A DNA stretch of 64,000 nucleotides from assembly GCF_014253075.1 (NCBI RefSeq), contig NZ_JACLZJ010000002.1, positions 124,001 through 188,000 of the forward strand, written 5' to 3'. Below the pieces are notes generated by a model. That model was not told the DNA's origin, did not search any database, and saw only the letters and a program-made list of their open reading frames with translations. Source of the DNA: Ochrobactrum sp. CM-21-5 (GTDB lineage Bacteria; Pseudomonadota; Alphaproteobacteria; Rhizobiales; Rhizobiaceae). The position numbers were made by a program, and so were the translations under genes. Of the stretch, positions 7,570 to 16,225 are shown piece by piece. How positions within the stretch are numbered: the first letter of the stretch is position 1; each line of letters opens with the position of its first letter.

Positions 7570-9857
7570 GCGGCGCTCCTTTCAGATTTGGCCACAATCA
7601 CATTGGGTGCCCGTTCCGTTGGCCGGTCGTCATGCTTTGGGGCCATCAATTCGGTGATGTCTTCGTTCCAGCGCTGAGTGTGGAGCCATGAATTATACTG
7701 GCTTGCGAGGCCGCGCATGTAATCAGTGCTACGCCGGATGGAGCGACGCTCGAAATGGTAGAGCGCGACTGTTGGCTCATACCAGATGTGAAAGCCGAGC
7801 TGCCGGATTTTCAGGCAAAGATCGCTGTCTTCATAGTCGCCAATGACATAATCTTCAGTATACCCGCCAACAAGATCGAATATATCCTTGCGCGTTACTA
7901 AGCAGGCCCCGGTAATTCCAGGAACTTCACGTGCAATCCGCGCAGGGGCATAGTTGCCGGGCATGCCTTTGTAATAATGGTGATTGAGCCAGACACCTTG
8001 GCGATCCCGCCCGAAATAAAGCCCCGCATGCTGAAGCGAGCCGTCCTCGAAAAGCAATCGAGGGCCGATTGCGCCGAGCTTCTTGTCATCGAAAAGCGGT
8101 TGTATCAGGTGTTGCAGCCAGCCATGGTTCATGGGCACGACATCGGAATTCAGCATAACGACAGTCGTGCCCGTCGCTATGCTTGCCCCGGCATTGCAGG
8201 CACGAGCATAGCCGCCATTGCGATTCATGATGGCAAGCCGGAAAGGGAGGTCGTGCAAGATATGCAGGCCACCCAGCATATGCTCGGTGTCATCTTGTAT
8301 TTCCGGAGAATCCAGAACGAAGATCAGTTCGGCATTTTCGGCAAGCCATGGGTCGGTCGCCATGGCGGAGAACTGAAACCGCAGGAAATCGAGATTACGG
8401 TAAAGCGGGATGACGATAGAGGCGAGGGGCGAAGCCGACAGCGTTCCGTAATCCTTGACTTCGGCAATTCTTACGGTCGCACCGAGTTTCTTTTCCACCT
8501 CGCGCAGTGCCGGAGCCAGAATATGTTCGAAAATATCGGGGCGGGCGTGCTGCGGCGGTACGGATCGCAGGATGCGGTTGCGCTGCGCAGCCGGTTCAAA
8601 GGGTTGCGGCTGTGGAACCAGAGGCGCGGTCATGCCGGAGGCCAGCCGCATCTGAAAACGGGGTTGCAGAAGTGGCCCGAGATTCTGGGCCTCGGGTAGC
8701 CAGGCGACAAACCCGGTCACTTCCGCGGCTGTCTTTTCGCTGCTGGCGATTTTGGCTGCAAACTTATGGAAATGCGCCTTCAACGACATGGCGCTGCCAT
8801 TTTCAGGCAAATATTCGAGATCGGTCAGCATGGCAGCCGAATCGTGCAGCCATCCGCCAGCAATAAGCCCGCCATCCAATGCCAGCGCCAAATCAATTTC
8901 GGCCGCTGGATGGCTCGGCGACTGGGCTATCTGCCGAACCGGCAAGGGGGTGCGCGTTTGCAGGTCTATGGCAACGGCGGGGCCGGCCGGACCAAGTTTG
9001 CCAAGCTGGCGAACCAGAAATTCGCGAAGTTCCGCATTGGCCTGCCATTTCGACCACCATTTGGTGAAATCAGCGGGTTCCGTGCTTTCTGCGAGTTTTC
9101 GTACCGCCGCGCCTTTCTGTCCGACGAGAATCAGAACAAGCGATGACGGTAAATCCTGTGACGCTTCAATGACCATATGGCAGGGCTGCCACCCTTTGCG
9201 GAGCTTGCTGCCAATGAAAAAGCGCGGCGGAACGACCGTAACTCCTCCCGAACTGATGCCGTAAACCGCCGATATATCGCCGAGCATCGGGTCAAGTGCT
9301 GTTTCGATCAGGTGCTGGCCCTGCACAGGCTGGCCGCAGACATGTGCTTCGCGGGGTTCCGGTGTCAGCGCAAACGTTATGTCACGTACCAGCGAGGCGA
9401 ATGTCTGGTTTTGCGAAAGGCGGAACGTGCTACGCCATGTAGCCAGAAGGTTGGTCAGAAACTTGATATGTCCCGGCAAAGTCAGCTCGGTGAGCGCCCG
9501 CTCGACATCGAACGATGAAAGTTCATTTGCCGGGTAAAGAACGGTTTGCGCAGTGGGGCCTAGCTGTCCGGCAGAGAGAGTGAGCTCAACGGGCTCGCTG
9601 CCTGTGCGCATCGCCCAGAACATACGCATGCCGCCAGTTTCAAGCGGTATGCCGACGCTGGTGAGAGGGACCGGCTGAACCGGCATTTCAAGCGTGCACT
9701 TGAAGGGAGGGCGTGCGGATGAAAACTGCGTGGGGCCGGGAACATCCCAAATGATCACAGCCACATCGGCGCACAGACGGCAAATGGAGAGGTTCTCGGT
9801 ATTGCTTTCAATGTCGGCCGAATGGTTGAGATTCAATGTGAGTAGCCTTTCATCCAT
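7566..9857 (-). CDS. Large GT2-family glycosyltransferase, wgeB-like
   Basis: A 763-residue protein. The first ~470 residues are an accessory region with a GG-L-AGGWLHD segment like the GW-DP domain of its neighbours. From ~475 comes a canonical GT2 domain: ASIVIPLYRNLDFL, MNRNGGYARACNAG, the metal-site NSD in VVMLNSDVVP, GACLVTRKDIFDLVGG and the catalytic EDSD in GDYEDSDLCLKI. This resembles rhamnosyl/galactosyl transferases of the GT2 superfamily; donor unknown. ATG 9857 has no clear ribosome site and sits 21 bases after a terminator-like hairpin; TTG at residue 8, behind AAAGG, is an alternative start. Position equals wgeB (expE2). Confidence 0.85.
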   Translation of the reverse strand: MDERLLTLNLNHSADIESNTENLSICRLCADVAVIIWDVPGPTQFSSARPPFKCTLEMPVQPVPLTSVGIPLETGGMRMFWAMRTGSEPVELTLSAGQLGPTAQTVLYPANELSSFDVERALTELTLPGHIKFLTNLLATWRSTFRLSQNQTFASLVRDITFALTPEPREAHVCGQPVQGQHLIETALDPMLGDISAVYGISSGGVTVVPPRFFIGSKLRKGWQPCHMVIEASQDLPSSLVLILVGQKGAAVRKLAESTEPADFTKWWSKWQANAELREFLVRQLGKLGPAGPAVAIDLQTRTPLPVRQIAQSPSHPAAEIDLALALDGGLIAGGWLHDSAAMLTDLEYLPENGSAMSLKAHFHKFAAKIASSEKTAAEVTGFVAWLPEAQNLGPLLQPRFQMRLASGMTAPLVPQPQPFEPAAQRNRILRSVPPQHARPDIFEHILAPALREVEKKLGATVRIAEVKDYGTLSASPLASIVIPLYRNLDFLRFQFSAMATDPWLAENAELIFVLDSPEIQDDTEHMLGGLHILHDLPFRLAIMNRNGGYARACNAGASIATGTTVVMLNSDVVPMNHGWLQHLIQPLFDDKKLGAIGPRLLFEDGSLQHAGLYFGRDRQGVWLNHHYYKGMPGNYAPARIAREVPGITGACLVTRKDIFDLVGGYTEDYVIGDYEDSDLCLKIRQLGFHIWYEPTVALYHFERRSIRRSTDYMRGLASQYNSWLHTQRWNEDITELMAPKHDDRPTERAPNVIVAKSERSAA

Positions 9858-9870
9858 ACCGGATAGCGGG

Positions 9871-9907
9871 AAATCAAACGTGCCCGGCAGGAGGATAGCC
9901 GGGCACG
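9871..9907 (-). terminator. Terminator-like hairpin after the RTX gene
   Basis: Bases 9879-9888 pair perfectly with 9898-9907 (10 bp, GC-rich, 9-base loop). On the minus strand the stem is followed by TTTGATTT. It lies between the RTX gene and the seven glycosyl-transfer genes, so it should reduce their transcription relative to the RTX gene. Confidence 0.65.
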
Positions 9908-9921
9908 CCTTGTTCGATTAA

Positions 9922-10581
9922 TCAGTGAACGGTGAAGTACTGGTCGGGATGAGCCTGTACGTCGTCGGCACTGGTGTTCACGAGGGTAACGGTGTCGCCA
10001 TTGCCGAGATCGACAACGACATTTCCACCAACCTGCGTGACGCGATCGGCAAGGTCGTCCGCCGAGGATACGTCGAGGCCGTTGATGCCTTTCTGTACCT
10101 GGAGGATGTCTTCACCAGGGTTGAAGTCGAGAACGACGTCATTCCCGCCGCCGCCATTGAACAGGAAGGTATCACTTCCATTGCCACCGATGAGGACGTC
10201 ATTTCCGGCACCGCCATCAAGGAGGTCGTTGCCGTTGCCGCCATAAAGAATGTCGTTATGCGCGCCGCCATAAAGCAGATCGGAGCCATTGCCGCCCTGG
10301 AGAATGTCATCTCCATTGCCGCCAAAGAGCACGTCGCTGCCATTGCCGCCGCTCAGAACGTCATTTCCTTCATTGCCGAAGAGAATGTCGGTTCCATTGC
10401 CGCCGGACAGGGTGTCATTGCCCTGACCGCCGAAAAGGATGTCATTCCCGTTATCGCCGAAGATGGTGTCATTGCCATCACCTCCGAAGACGAGATCATC
10501 ACCGCCATGGGCGCGGATGAAATCGTCAAAGCGGGAGCCAAACAACACGTCGTCGTAGGCGCCGCCTTCTAAAGTGGCCAT
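9922..10581 (-). CDS. Small secreted RTX calcium-binding protein, wgeA/NodO-like
   Basis: A 219-residue protein built from about 13 RTX nonapeptides (GGxGxDxLx; residues ~26-140) that bind calcium in a parallel beta roll, followed by a ~75-residue C-terminal tail of the type I secretion kind, with no N-terminal signal peptide. The tail (NPGEDILQV, then DLGNGDTVTL) is typical of short RTX proteins. AAGGAGA precedes ATG 10581. The type I ABC protein and adaptor lie directly upstream on the same strand and are the obvious exporter. In S. meliloti the secreted RTX protein WgeA (ExpE1) is needed for galactoglucan export; the same role here is inferred from gene order. No toxin or enzyme domain is present. 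Confidence 0.88.
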   Translation of the reverse strand: MATLEGGAYDDVLFGSRFDDFIRAHGGDDLVFGGDGNDTIFGDNGNDILFGGQGNDTLSGGNGTDILFGNEGNDVLSGGNGSDVLFGGNGDDILQGGNGSDLLYGGAHNDILYGGNGNDLLDGGAGNDVLIGGNGSDTFLFNGGGGNDVVLDFNPGEDILQVQKGINGLDVSSADDLADRVTQVGGNVVVDLGNGDTVTLVNTSADDVQAHPDQYFTVH

Positions 10582-10819
10582 CTGCTTCTCCTTGTGTTCC
10601 TGTATGGGGTTGCCACAAGCCGGAATGCTCCGACCATTATGCTTGTAGTAATCTGCTATGCATCAAGTGGAATTGCAACATAGACATTTGGTATAAATTT
10701 GACTTGTGTAAGTAACAAATTATTACCAGTAATTTATATTACGAAATTATGAATGTTGATTTGGAATATATTTAAATCCAGAATAATTTATATTTAGACG
10801 ATCTATAATATTATTTTGA

Positions 10820-10832
10820 TTCAAAATTTGAA
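10820..10832. promoter_or_regulatory. Candidate WggR box 1 (TTCAAAATTTGAA)
   Basis: A perfect 6+1+6 palindrome, about 240 bases upstream of the RTX start codon, overlapped by a second palindrome TGAAATTTCA at 10829-10838. The same core occurs at 14338-14352 and, slightly altered, at 16327-16341. Binding by the local MarR regulator is inference. Confidence 0.45.
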
Positions 10833-10875
10833 ATTTCACAAAATTGACAAATTATAGCTGTTTTTCAAACATATA

Positions 10876-10904
10876 GCGCCGCGCAACAAAATATTGCGCG
10901 GCGC
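10876..10904 (-). terminator. Strong GC hairpin downstream of the type I secretion genes
   Basis: An 11-bp perfect stem (10876-10886 with 10894-10904) with a 7-base loop, about 90 bases past the adaptor stop codon on the minus strand and followed there by an AT-rich tail (TATATGTTTG). It probably ends the wgdAB-like transcript, although it lacks a clean U tract. Confidence 0.5.
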
Positions 10905-10943
10905 CGGGTTTATTTGGAAATTGAATGCGTTGCTGCCGGAAGA

Positions 10944-10976
10944 CGGGAATGACTTTTCATCTGAAAAGTGTTCCCG
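10944..10976 (-). terminator. Hairpin just after the adaptor gene
   Basis: CGGGAA and TTCCCG (outer arms) enclose ACTTTTCA and TGAAAAGT (inner arms), giving a 14-bp interrupted stem with a 2-base loop, 15 bases after the stop codon on the minus strand. It may terminate or stabilise the 3' end; it could also be a dispersed palindromic unit. Confidence 0.4.
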
Positions 10977-10991
10977 CTCAGGAGGAGTCGC

Positions 10992-12407
10992 CTAGTCTTC
11001 ACGGAAGGCGCGGTTCAGGCTGTCTGAAATCGGCGAGATTATGTAGTCGATCGCACGGCGTTCCTTGTGAACGATAATGACCTCGGCGGGCATGCCGGGA
11101 TAAAGCCGCGCTGCCGGATTGGCCGCCAGTGCCGCTGGGGCAATTTCTGCGCGTGCCACGAAAAATGCCGTATCGGTTTTTTCATCGAGCGATTGGTCGG
11201 CGGCGATGTAAGTGAGCTTCCCGTCGAGCGGGGCCATCGAGCGCTGGTTATATGCAGTCAGCCGGATTTGCGCATTCGAGCCAACGGTTATGCTGTCGAT
11301 GTCGCGAGGGCTGATCTTCATTTCCACAAGCAAGGGTTCGTTTTCGGGAACGATATCCATGATGGGTTCGCCCGGCGCAACGACGCCGCCCGGCGTGCGC
11401 AACCTTATATTGGCGACGATTCCTGCCTGCGGAGAGCGAACTTCAACACGGCGCATCACATCCTTGGCCGCTACGATCCGTTCCCGGACATCGGCAAGTT
11501 CGACTTGGCTGGAGGTGATTTCCCCGGCAATCTCGGATTGGAGGTCGCTTTCTATACCACTCAAGGCGAATTCGGCGCCGGCTTTCGCCTGCTCGGCTTT
11601 TGCCTTGTCGCCAGCATACTCGCCACGACTGCCTGCGAGCTCGCTGAGCCGCGTGTCGATTTCCGTCAGTTTGGATTTCTGCGCATAGCCTTTCTCAACA
11701 AGGCTGGCGATTGCGCGCCGCTGTTCGCTGATAAGCTCAATCTGGCGATCAGTCGCGGCGATCTGGGCGGTCGAGGCTTTCGCCTGCTCGCTATATTGCT
11801 CAATGGTTTTCCGTTGAATGTCGATCTTGCTGTTTTTCTGCGTTTGCCGCTTTTGAAAGAAAATCTGCTCGGCGCGTATGGCATCCATGGCGTTCTCGCT
11901 GCCTTCACCGAAATTATCAGGAAAACTGATTTCCGTGGCCCCCTCCTGCTCGGCGCGAAGGCGTGCCAGTTTGGCGATTAGGCCGACGCGTCGGCTTTGC
12001 AGGGATTGAAGCTCGGATCGGGCTTTCGTATCGTCAAGCCGAACCAACGGCTGGCCGACCTTGACCTTGTCGCCTTCCTGCACGAGCAGGCGATCGAGAA
12101 TGCCTCCTTCAAGGTGGCTGATGGTCTTGCGTTTCGAATCTACGATGACTGTGCCTAACGCAACCGCAGCGCTACCCAGTTCAGCCGAATAGGCCCAGGC
12201 GAAAAAACCGCCGAAAGCGACGCCAATCGTTGCCAGTCCGGCGATGATGAGCCGGCGCAAGGGAGATTGCGCGTCTTCATTTTCCAGATCGAGGGCCCAT
12301 TCTGGCTTGACCGAACCAAACCGGGTTAGCGCGTTATGGTCGGATGTTTCTGCGCGCGGTGCGAGCAAAGTCGAAACGCGGCGAGGGATTACAGATTTGC
12401 CGATCAT
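10992..12407 (-). CDS. Type I secretion membrane fusion (adaptor) protein, wgdB-like
   Basis: A 471-residue HlyD/PrtE-family adaptor. One transmembrane helix lies near residues 52-75 (LIIAGLATIGVAFGGFFAWAY). A biotinyl-lipoyl-like half follows (LEGGILDRLLVQEGDKVKVGQPLV), then a long coiled-coil hairpin of Gln/Glu/Ala-rich helices, the second lipoyl half (VRSPQAGIVANI) and a beta-barrel C-terminus. Such proteins link the inner-membrane ABC exporter to a TolC-type outer-membrane channel, which is not encoded in the window. It overlaps the ABC gene upstream by ATGA and therefore is co-translated. Export of the neighbouring RTX protein is inferred. Position equals wgdB (expD2). Confidence 0.9.
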   Translation of the reverse strand: MIGKSVIPRRVSTLLAPRAETSDHNALTRFGSVKPEWALDLENEDAQSPLRRLIIAGLATIGVAFGGFFAWAYSAELGSAAVALGTVIVDSKRKTISHLEGGILDRLLVQEGDKVKVGQPLVRLDDTKARSELQSLQSRRVGLIAKLARLRAEQEGATEISFPDNFGEGSENAMDAIRAEQIFFQKRQTQKNSKIDIQRKTIEQYSEQAKASTAQIAATDRQIELISEQRRAIASLVEKGYAQKSKLTEIDTRLSELAGSRGEYAGDKAKAEQAKAGAEFALSGIESDLQSEIAGEITSSQVELADVRERIVAAKDVMRRVEVRSPQAGIVANIRLRTPGGVVAPGEPIMDIVPENEPLLVEMKISPRDIDSITVGSNAQIRLTAYNQRSMAPLDGKLTYIAADQSLDEKTDTAFFVARAEIAPAALAANPAARLYPGMPAEVIIVHKERRAIDYIISPISDSLNRAFRED

Positions 12408-14179
12408 GAGCTGACGGCTCCTACTTGCGGACTGTTATTATTCGGCGTCAGTGATGCGACAACATCGGTGCGCGGGCCAAACTGCGTGATGCGGCCGTTT
12501 TCCAGAACCAGCAACTTGTCTGCTACCTGCATGATCGTCGGTCGGTGCGCGATCATGATGACGATGGCTCCATCGTCGCGGGCGTGCTCGATCGCACGCA
12601 TCAGCGCTCGCTCGCCGACGGCATCGAGATTCGAATTGGGCTCGTCCAGAACGATAATACGTGGCCGATTGTACATGCAGCGGGCGAGGCCGATTCGCTG
12701 TCGCTGGCCGCCTGAAAGCGTCAGGCGACCGTCACCGACAGGCGTGTCGTAGCCGAGCGGCATGCGTCCGATCATTTCGTGCACATCCGCGAGGCGGGCT
12801 GCTTCAAGGACGCGATGCGGGTCGCTGTCACCCATGCGGGCGATGTTGTCCTTGATCGTGCCGTCCAGAAGCGAAACGGATTGCGGCAGATAGCCCGCGA
12901 TTTCGCCGAACGACCCGCGCTCCCACAAATAGACATTGTTGCCGTCGAGAAAAACGCCGCCGGAAGTGGGCTTCACAATGCCGATGAGAAGACGTGCGAG
13001 CGTCGATTTTCCTGCCGCCGAAGGGCCGACAACGCCCAGAACTTCACCAGGGGAAACGGAAAAGGAAATGCCCTTTATGATTGGCAGTTCCATGCCGGGC
13101 GCGGCATAAATGAGTCGGTCAACGACAAGATCTCCGTTCGGACGCGGGGTGGGCATGGTCTGGCGCACGGCAAGATTTTCCGAAAGAAGCGCCTGCACGC
13201 GTTTCCAGCTGGCAATGGCGCTGACCCATTGTCGCCAGTTTTCCACGATTCGGTCGAACGGCATGAGAAGACGGCCGATGATGATGCTTGTTGCGATCAT
13301 TGCGCCAGGCGTGATTTCCTGCTGCATGGCCAGTAGCGTCCCCAGGCCGAGGGAGCCGATCTGAACGATGAACCGGGCAGTGCGTGCGATGGACGACATG
13401 GCGCGCGCGCGCGTCCCGCCGAGGTCGAGAACCTCAAGTGCCTGCATCTGCAGGGTGCGCCAGCGGCGCGCCAAGGCGGGCAGCATGCCCATGGCCTCAA
13501 TCACTTCGGCATGGCGGAGGCTGCTGCCGATCTTCGATACGGCCTCCACATTGGCCTGATTCGCTTCCTGAATCAGGTTGCGCGTCAAAAGGTCGGTCAG
13601 CACGCCGCAGGCAACCAGAATGATGACCGCGACCAGCCCGATTACTCCCAGCATCGGATGCAGAAGAAACAGGACCCCAAGGAAAATCGGTGACCAGGCT
13701 GCATCAAGCGGTGCGTTGATGGCGGGTGACGTGAGAAAGCTTCGCAGTTCCGTCAGATCACGCAGTGTTTGCGTGGCTTTTGGCATGCCTTGGTCGACCG
13801 AGGCCTGAACTGCGGCGGTCAGGACCGCGAGATTGAGCCGGCGCACCAGGGCGCTGCCCATCGCCTGAAACGACAACGACCGAATAAACTCCAGAACGCC
13901 GAAAACGATCATCGCGCCAACTGCGAGGATTGTCAGCATGGTGAGCGTGTCCATGCTTCGGCTGTTTAGGACACGGTCATGCACCTGCAACATATAGAGA
14001 GGTACAGTGAGTTGTAGCAAATTGATACAGGCGCTCAAAAGTACGGCATAAAGCAGCCCGGACAGGAAAACGCGGCGAGCCTTGAAAATCAGGCTTTTAG
14101 ACGTTGCTACTGAATCATTGGTAGCTTTTTTGGTGGCTGGGCTCTTGCCATTTGGGTTGATTTGGCGAGTATCAATCAT
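12404..14179 (-). CDS. Type I secretion ABC transporter (PrtD/HlyB type), wgdA-like
   Basis: A 591-residue half-transporter of the PrtD class. The N-terminal ~330 residues contain about six membrane helices beginning FLSGLLYAVLLSACINLL and lack a peptidase domain. The nucleotide-binding domain has Walker A GPSAAGKST, signature LSGGQRQRIGLARC and Walker B IIVLDEPNS followed by AHRPT. Two copies should form the energised exporter for a C-terminally signalled substrate, here most likely the RTX protein at 9922-10581. It is divergent from the MarR regulator at 14378, with a 198-base shared control region. Order matches wgdA (expD1). The family call is secure; the cargo is inferred. Confidence 0.92.
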   Translation of the reverse strand: MIDTRQINPNGKSPATKKATNDSVATSKSLIFKARRVFLSGLLYAVLLSACINLLQLTVPLYMLQVHDRVLNSRSMDTLTMLTILAVGAMIVFGVLEFIRSLSFQAMGSALVRRLNLAVLTAAVQASVDQGMPKATQTLRDLTELRSFLTSPAINAPLDAAWSPIFLGVLFLLHPMLGVIGLVAVIILVACGVLTDLLTRNLIQEANQANVEAVSKIGSSLRHAEVIEAMGMLPALARRWRTLQMQALEVLDLGGTRARAMSSIARTARFIVQIGSLGLGTLLAMQQEITPGAMIATSIIIGRLLMPFDRIVENWRQWVSAIASWKRVQALLSENLAVRQTMPTPRPNGDLVVDRLIYAAPGMELPIIKGISFSVSPGEVLGVVGPSAAGKSTLARLLIGIVKPTSGGVFLDGNNVYLWERGSFGEIAGYLPQSVSLLDGTIKDNIARMGDSDPHRVLEAARLADVHEMIGRMPLGYDTPVGDGRLTLSGGQRQRIGLARCMYNRPRIIVLDEPNSNLDAVGERALMRAIEHARDDGAIVIMIAHRPTIMQVADKLLVLENGRITQFGPRTDVVASLTPNNNSPQVGAVSS

Positions 14180-14337
14180 GCGCGATCTGCCTTGGAAACG
14201 ACACAGGTGGCGGTTATCCCTAAAAAGAGTGGTCTACGTTATAAGACTAGTAAAGTAATACCGCACAGAATGTGACGGAAAAAAGTTATTACGGCGGGGA
14301 AATGCGAAAGGAGGAAAGAAAATATAACTGAAAATTT

Positions 14338-14352
14338 CTTCAAAATTTGAAG
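14338..14352. promoter_or_regulatory. Candidate WggR box 2 (CTTCAAAATTTGAAG)
   Basis: A perfect 7+1+7 palindrome in the AT-rich divergent region between the secretion ABC gene and the MarR gene, 25 bases before the MarR start codon. It contains the whole 13-base core found at 10820-10832. A self-control and wgdA-control site is inferred. Confidence 0.45.
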
Positions 14353-14377
14353 TAAAATTGAAAATGGAGAGCAAAAG

Positions 14378-14947
14378 ATGCAAAAACTTCTACACGAGGG
14401 AGTGGAAGTCGAAACATCAGTCGATGGATTTACTGCCGTTGATTTTCCTGAAGTTACCGCCGAGCAACAGGAACGCAGACATCCGGTTCATACAGTCGTA
14501 ATCACGCATTTCGAGCTGGCCCGGATGATAGAAAGAGTGAATCGCCGCTTTGTGAGCTTGCTGAAAACGGAGCTGACCAAGTTGGGCGTGGAAGATATCG
14601 GCCCGGCACAGACCCTGGTTCTGATGGCCATCGGCGATGTCGAACTCACTGTGGGTGAACTATTGGATCGCGGGCACTATGTTGGGTCCAACATTTCCTA
14701 TTATTTAAAGCAGCTTACGGATGGTGAATATATCGACCGTGTCGCTTCGCAAAGGGACAGACGGTCGGCGCGTATTCGCCTGACAGACAAGGGTGAGCGG
14801 CTTTGTGCCAACCTGCGAAACGCCAGCAGGGCGTATAACCATATCCTTGCCAGAGACGCGGACGATCTGCGTAATCTGGAGATTGCCTATCAGACTTTGC
14901 ATAGGCTGGAACTGGTGTGGGGCAATGCCGCACGCTATGGCATCTGA
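14378..14947 (+). CDS. MarR-family regulator, wggR/expG-like
   Basis: A 189-residue MarR/winged-helix regulator. An N-terminal arm of ~50 residues precedes the dimer helices; the DNA-binding part is LTVGELLDRGHYVGSNISYYLKQL with the wing DRVASQRDRRSARIRLT, and the C-terminal helices close the dimer. GGAGAGCAAAAG before ATG 14378 is a good ribosome site. It sits between the secretion genes (divergent) and a GT4 gene (same strand), exactly where WggR (ExpG), the MarR activator of S. meliloti galactoglucan operons, lies between wgdA and wgcA. Activation of the surrounding operons is inferred from this synteny and from repeated palindromes in their promoters. Confidence 0.8.
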   Translation: MQKLLHEGVEVETSVDGFTAVDFPEVTAEQQERRHPVHTVVITHFELARMIERVNRRFVSLLKTELTKLGVEDIGPAQTLVLMAIGDVELTVGELLDRGHYVGSNISYYLKQLTDGEYIDRVASQRDRRSARIRLTDKGERLCANLRNASRAYNHILARDADDLRNLEIAYQTLHRLELVWGNAARYGI

Positions 14948-15004
14948 TAATCAGAAGCGTTTTTCGAATCGATTATTCGCGTTTATCAGAACACGTTTTG
15001 TGAC

Positions 15005-16225
15005 ATGCATATAGCTTTTGTGCACAGGCGTGGTTTTGGGCAGTTCGCTGCACTGGCCGAGCATTTGGCCACAAGTGGACATGATGTCAGCCTGATTTGC
15101 GAGACAATGGACCGTCGCCTCCCAGCGGTCCGTGTCATCCGCCACCGGGTGGAATCCGGCCCGCGCCCAGGCGGCGCGATGGCCAGATACCTCGAGGTAC
15201 CCGATCACCATACACGTATCGGGTACCGCGTGGCGGAAACCCTCGAATCCATGGTACGTCACGGCCAATCCCCGGATATTGTCATCGGTCATATTGGCTG
15301 GGGCAGCATGATGTTCGTAAAGGACGTGCTGCCCACGACGCCCGCTCTCGGTTATTGCGAATTTTTCTATCGGGCGCAGGGAGCTGATGTCGGTTTCGCG
15401 CCCGGTGACAAGCCGGATCTCGAAATGCGCAAGCGTTTGCGGCTGCGCAACATGGCGCAGCTGGTCACCCTGGAAGGAATCGACGGCGCGTTCAGTCCGA
15501 CGCATTGGCAAAAGAGCCTCTATCCGCGCACAGTCCAGAACCGGATCGCAGTGGTTCACGAGGGCATCGACACAAAGATATTCTATCCCGATCGCCATGC
15601 ATCGATCGAGCTGCCGGACGGACGAATCTTGAAGGCAGGGGAAACGCGGGTCGTCACTTTCGTTGCCCGTGACCTCGAACCCTACAGAGGTTTCCCGCAA
15701 GCGCTGGAAGCTGCTGCGAAGGTTATTCGCCAGAATAATGATGCCATCTTCGTTTTTGTCGGGGGCGATGGGGTGAGTTACGGGACGCCTCCGCCAGGCG
15801 GCAGTTCATGGCGCGAGCACCTCCTGAAGAACATGGAATTGCCGCCCGATCGCATCGTCTTTCCGGGCACGATCTCGCACGCGCAGTTGCGTAAGCTCTA
15901 CCAGATATCCACCGCCCATATTTATCTTACCTATCCGTTCGTCCTGTCATGGTCGGTGGTGGAGGCAATGGCCTGCGGAACACTCGTCATCGGCTCGGAT
16001 ACGCCGCCTGTGGGCGAGGTGATCCGTTCGGGGCAGAATGGTTTGCTTGTGCCGTTTTACGACACCGACGCATTGGCCGAAACCATCCTGAACGTGCTCA
16101 GAGACCCGGACGCCTGCCTGCCGATGCGGGCTGCTGCCCGCAGAACCGTTGAAAATCGTTTCAGGTTGCCGGAATGTTTACGGCAGCAAAAAACCTTGAT
16201 CGACGCAGTATTGAACGGTCGCTGA
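15005..16225 (+). CDS. GT4-like glycosyltransferase, wgcA/expC-like
   Basis: A 406-residue GT-B protein that starts MHIAFVHRRGFGQFAALAEHLA and has TFVARDLEPYRGFPQALEAA at the start of the C-terminal half. The donor-site region reads YPFVLSWSVVEAMACG: the second glutamate of the EX7E motif is present, the first position is phenylalanine, as in a known GT4 subgroup with this SW-(V/L)-EAMA sequence. The ribosome site before ATG 15005 is weak, so coupling to the MarR gene 57 bases upstream is possible. Next-to-regulator placement matches wgcA (expC). Sugar specificity is unknown. Confidence 0.8.
   Translation: MHIAFVHRRGFGQFAALAEHLATSGHDVSLICETMDRRLPAVRVIRHRVESGPRPGGAMARYLEVPDHHTRIGYRVAETLESMVRHGQSPDIVIGHIGWGSMMFVKDVLPTTPALGYCEFFYRAQGADVGFAPGDKPDLEMRKRLRLRNMAQLVTLEGIDGAFSPTHWQKSLYPRTVQNRIAVVHEGIDTKIFYPDRHASIELPDGRILKAGETRVVTFVARDLEPYRGFPQALEAAAKVIRQNNDAIFVFVGGDGVSYGTPPPGGSSWREHLLKNMELPPDRIVFPGTISHAQLRKLYQISTAHIYLTYPFVLSWSVVEAMACGTLVIGSDTPPVGEVIRSGQNGLLVPFYDTDALAETILNVLRDPDACLPMRAAARRTVENRFRLPECLRQQKTLIDAVLNGR

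Larger units (their letters stand above)
10582..10991. promoter_or_regulatory. AT-rich 410-base intergenic region upstream of the RTX gene
   Basis: No coding frame is credible. Bases ~10665-10870 are strikingly AT-rich compared with the surrounding GC-rich genes. They contain the palindrome TTCAAAATTTGAA at 10820-10832, which recurs in the other two promoter regions of this island. The right third holds two hairpins. The minus-strand promoter of the RTX gene should lie here; I could not place its -35/-10 with confidence. Confidence 0.6.

Noticed and set aside
10026-10500. Short-period repeated DNA that might be taken for a CRISPR or satellite array
   Set aside because: The 27-base periodicity is the coding sequence of RTX nonapeptides, with no spacers or conserved direct repeat.
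9925-10572. Plus-strand frame of 215 codons rich in Ala/Val/Ile repeats
   Set aside because: It is the mirror of the RTX repeats; the minus strand gives canonical GGxGxD nonapeptides with a strong ribosome site.
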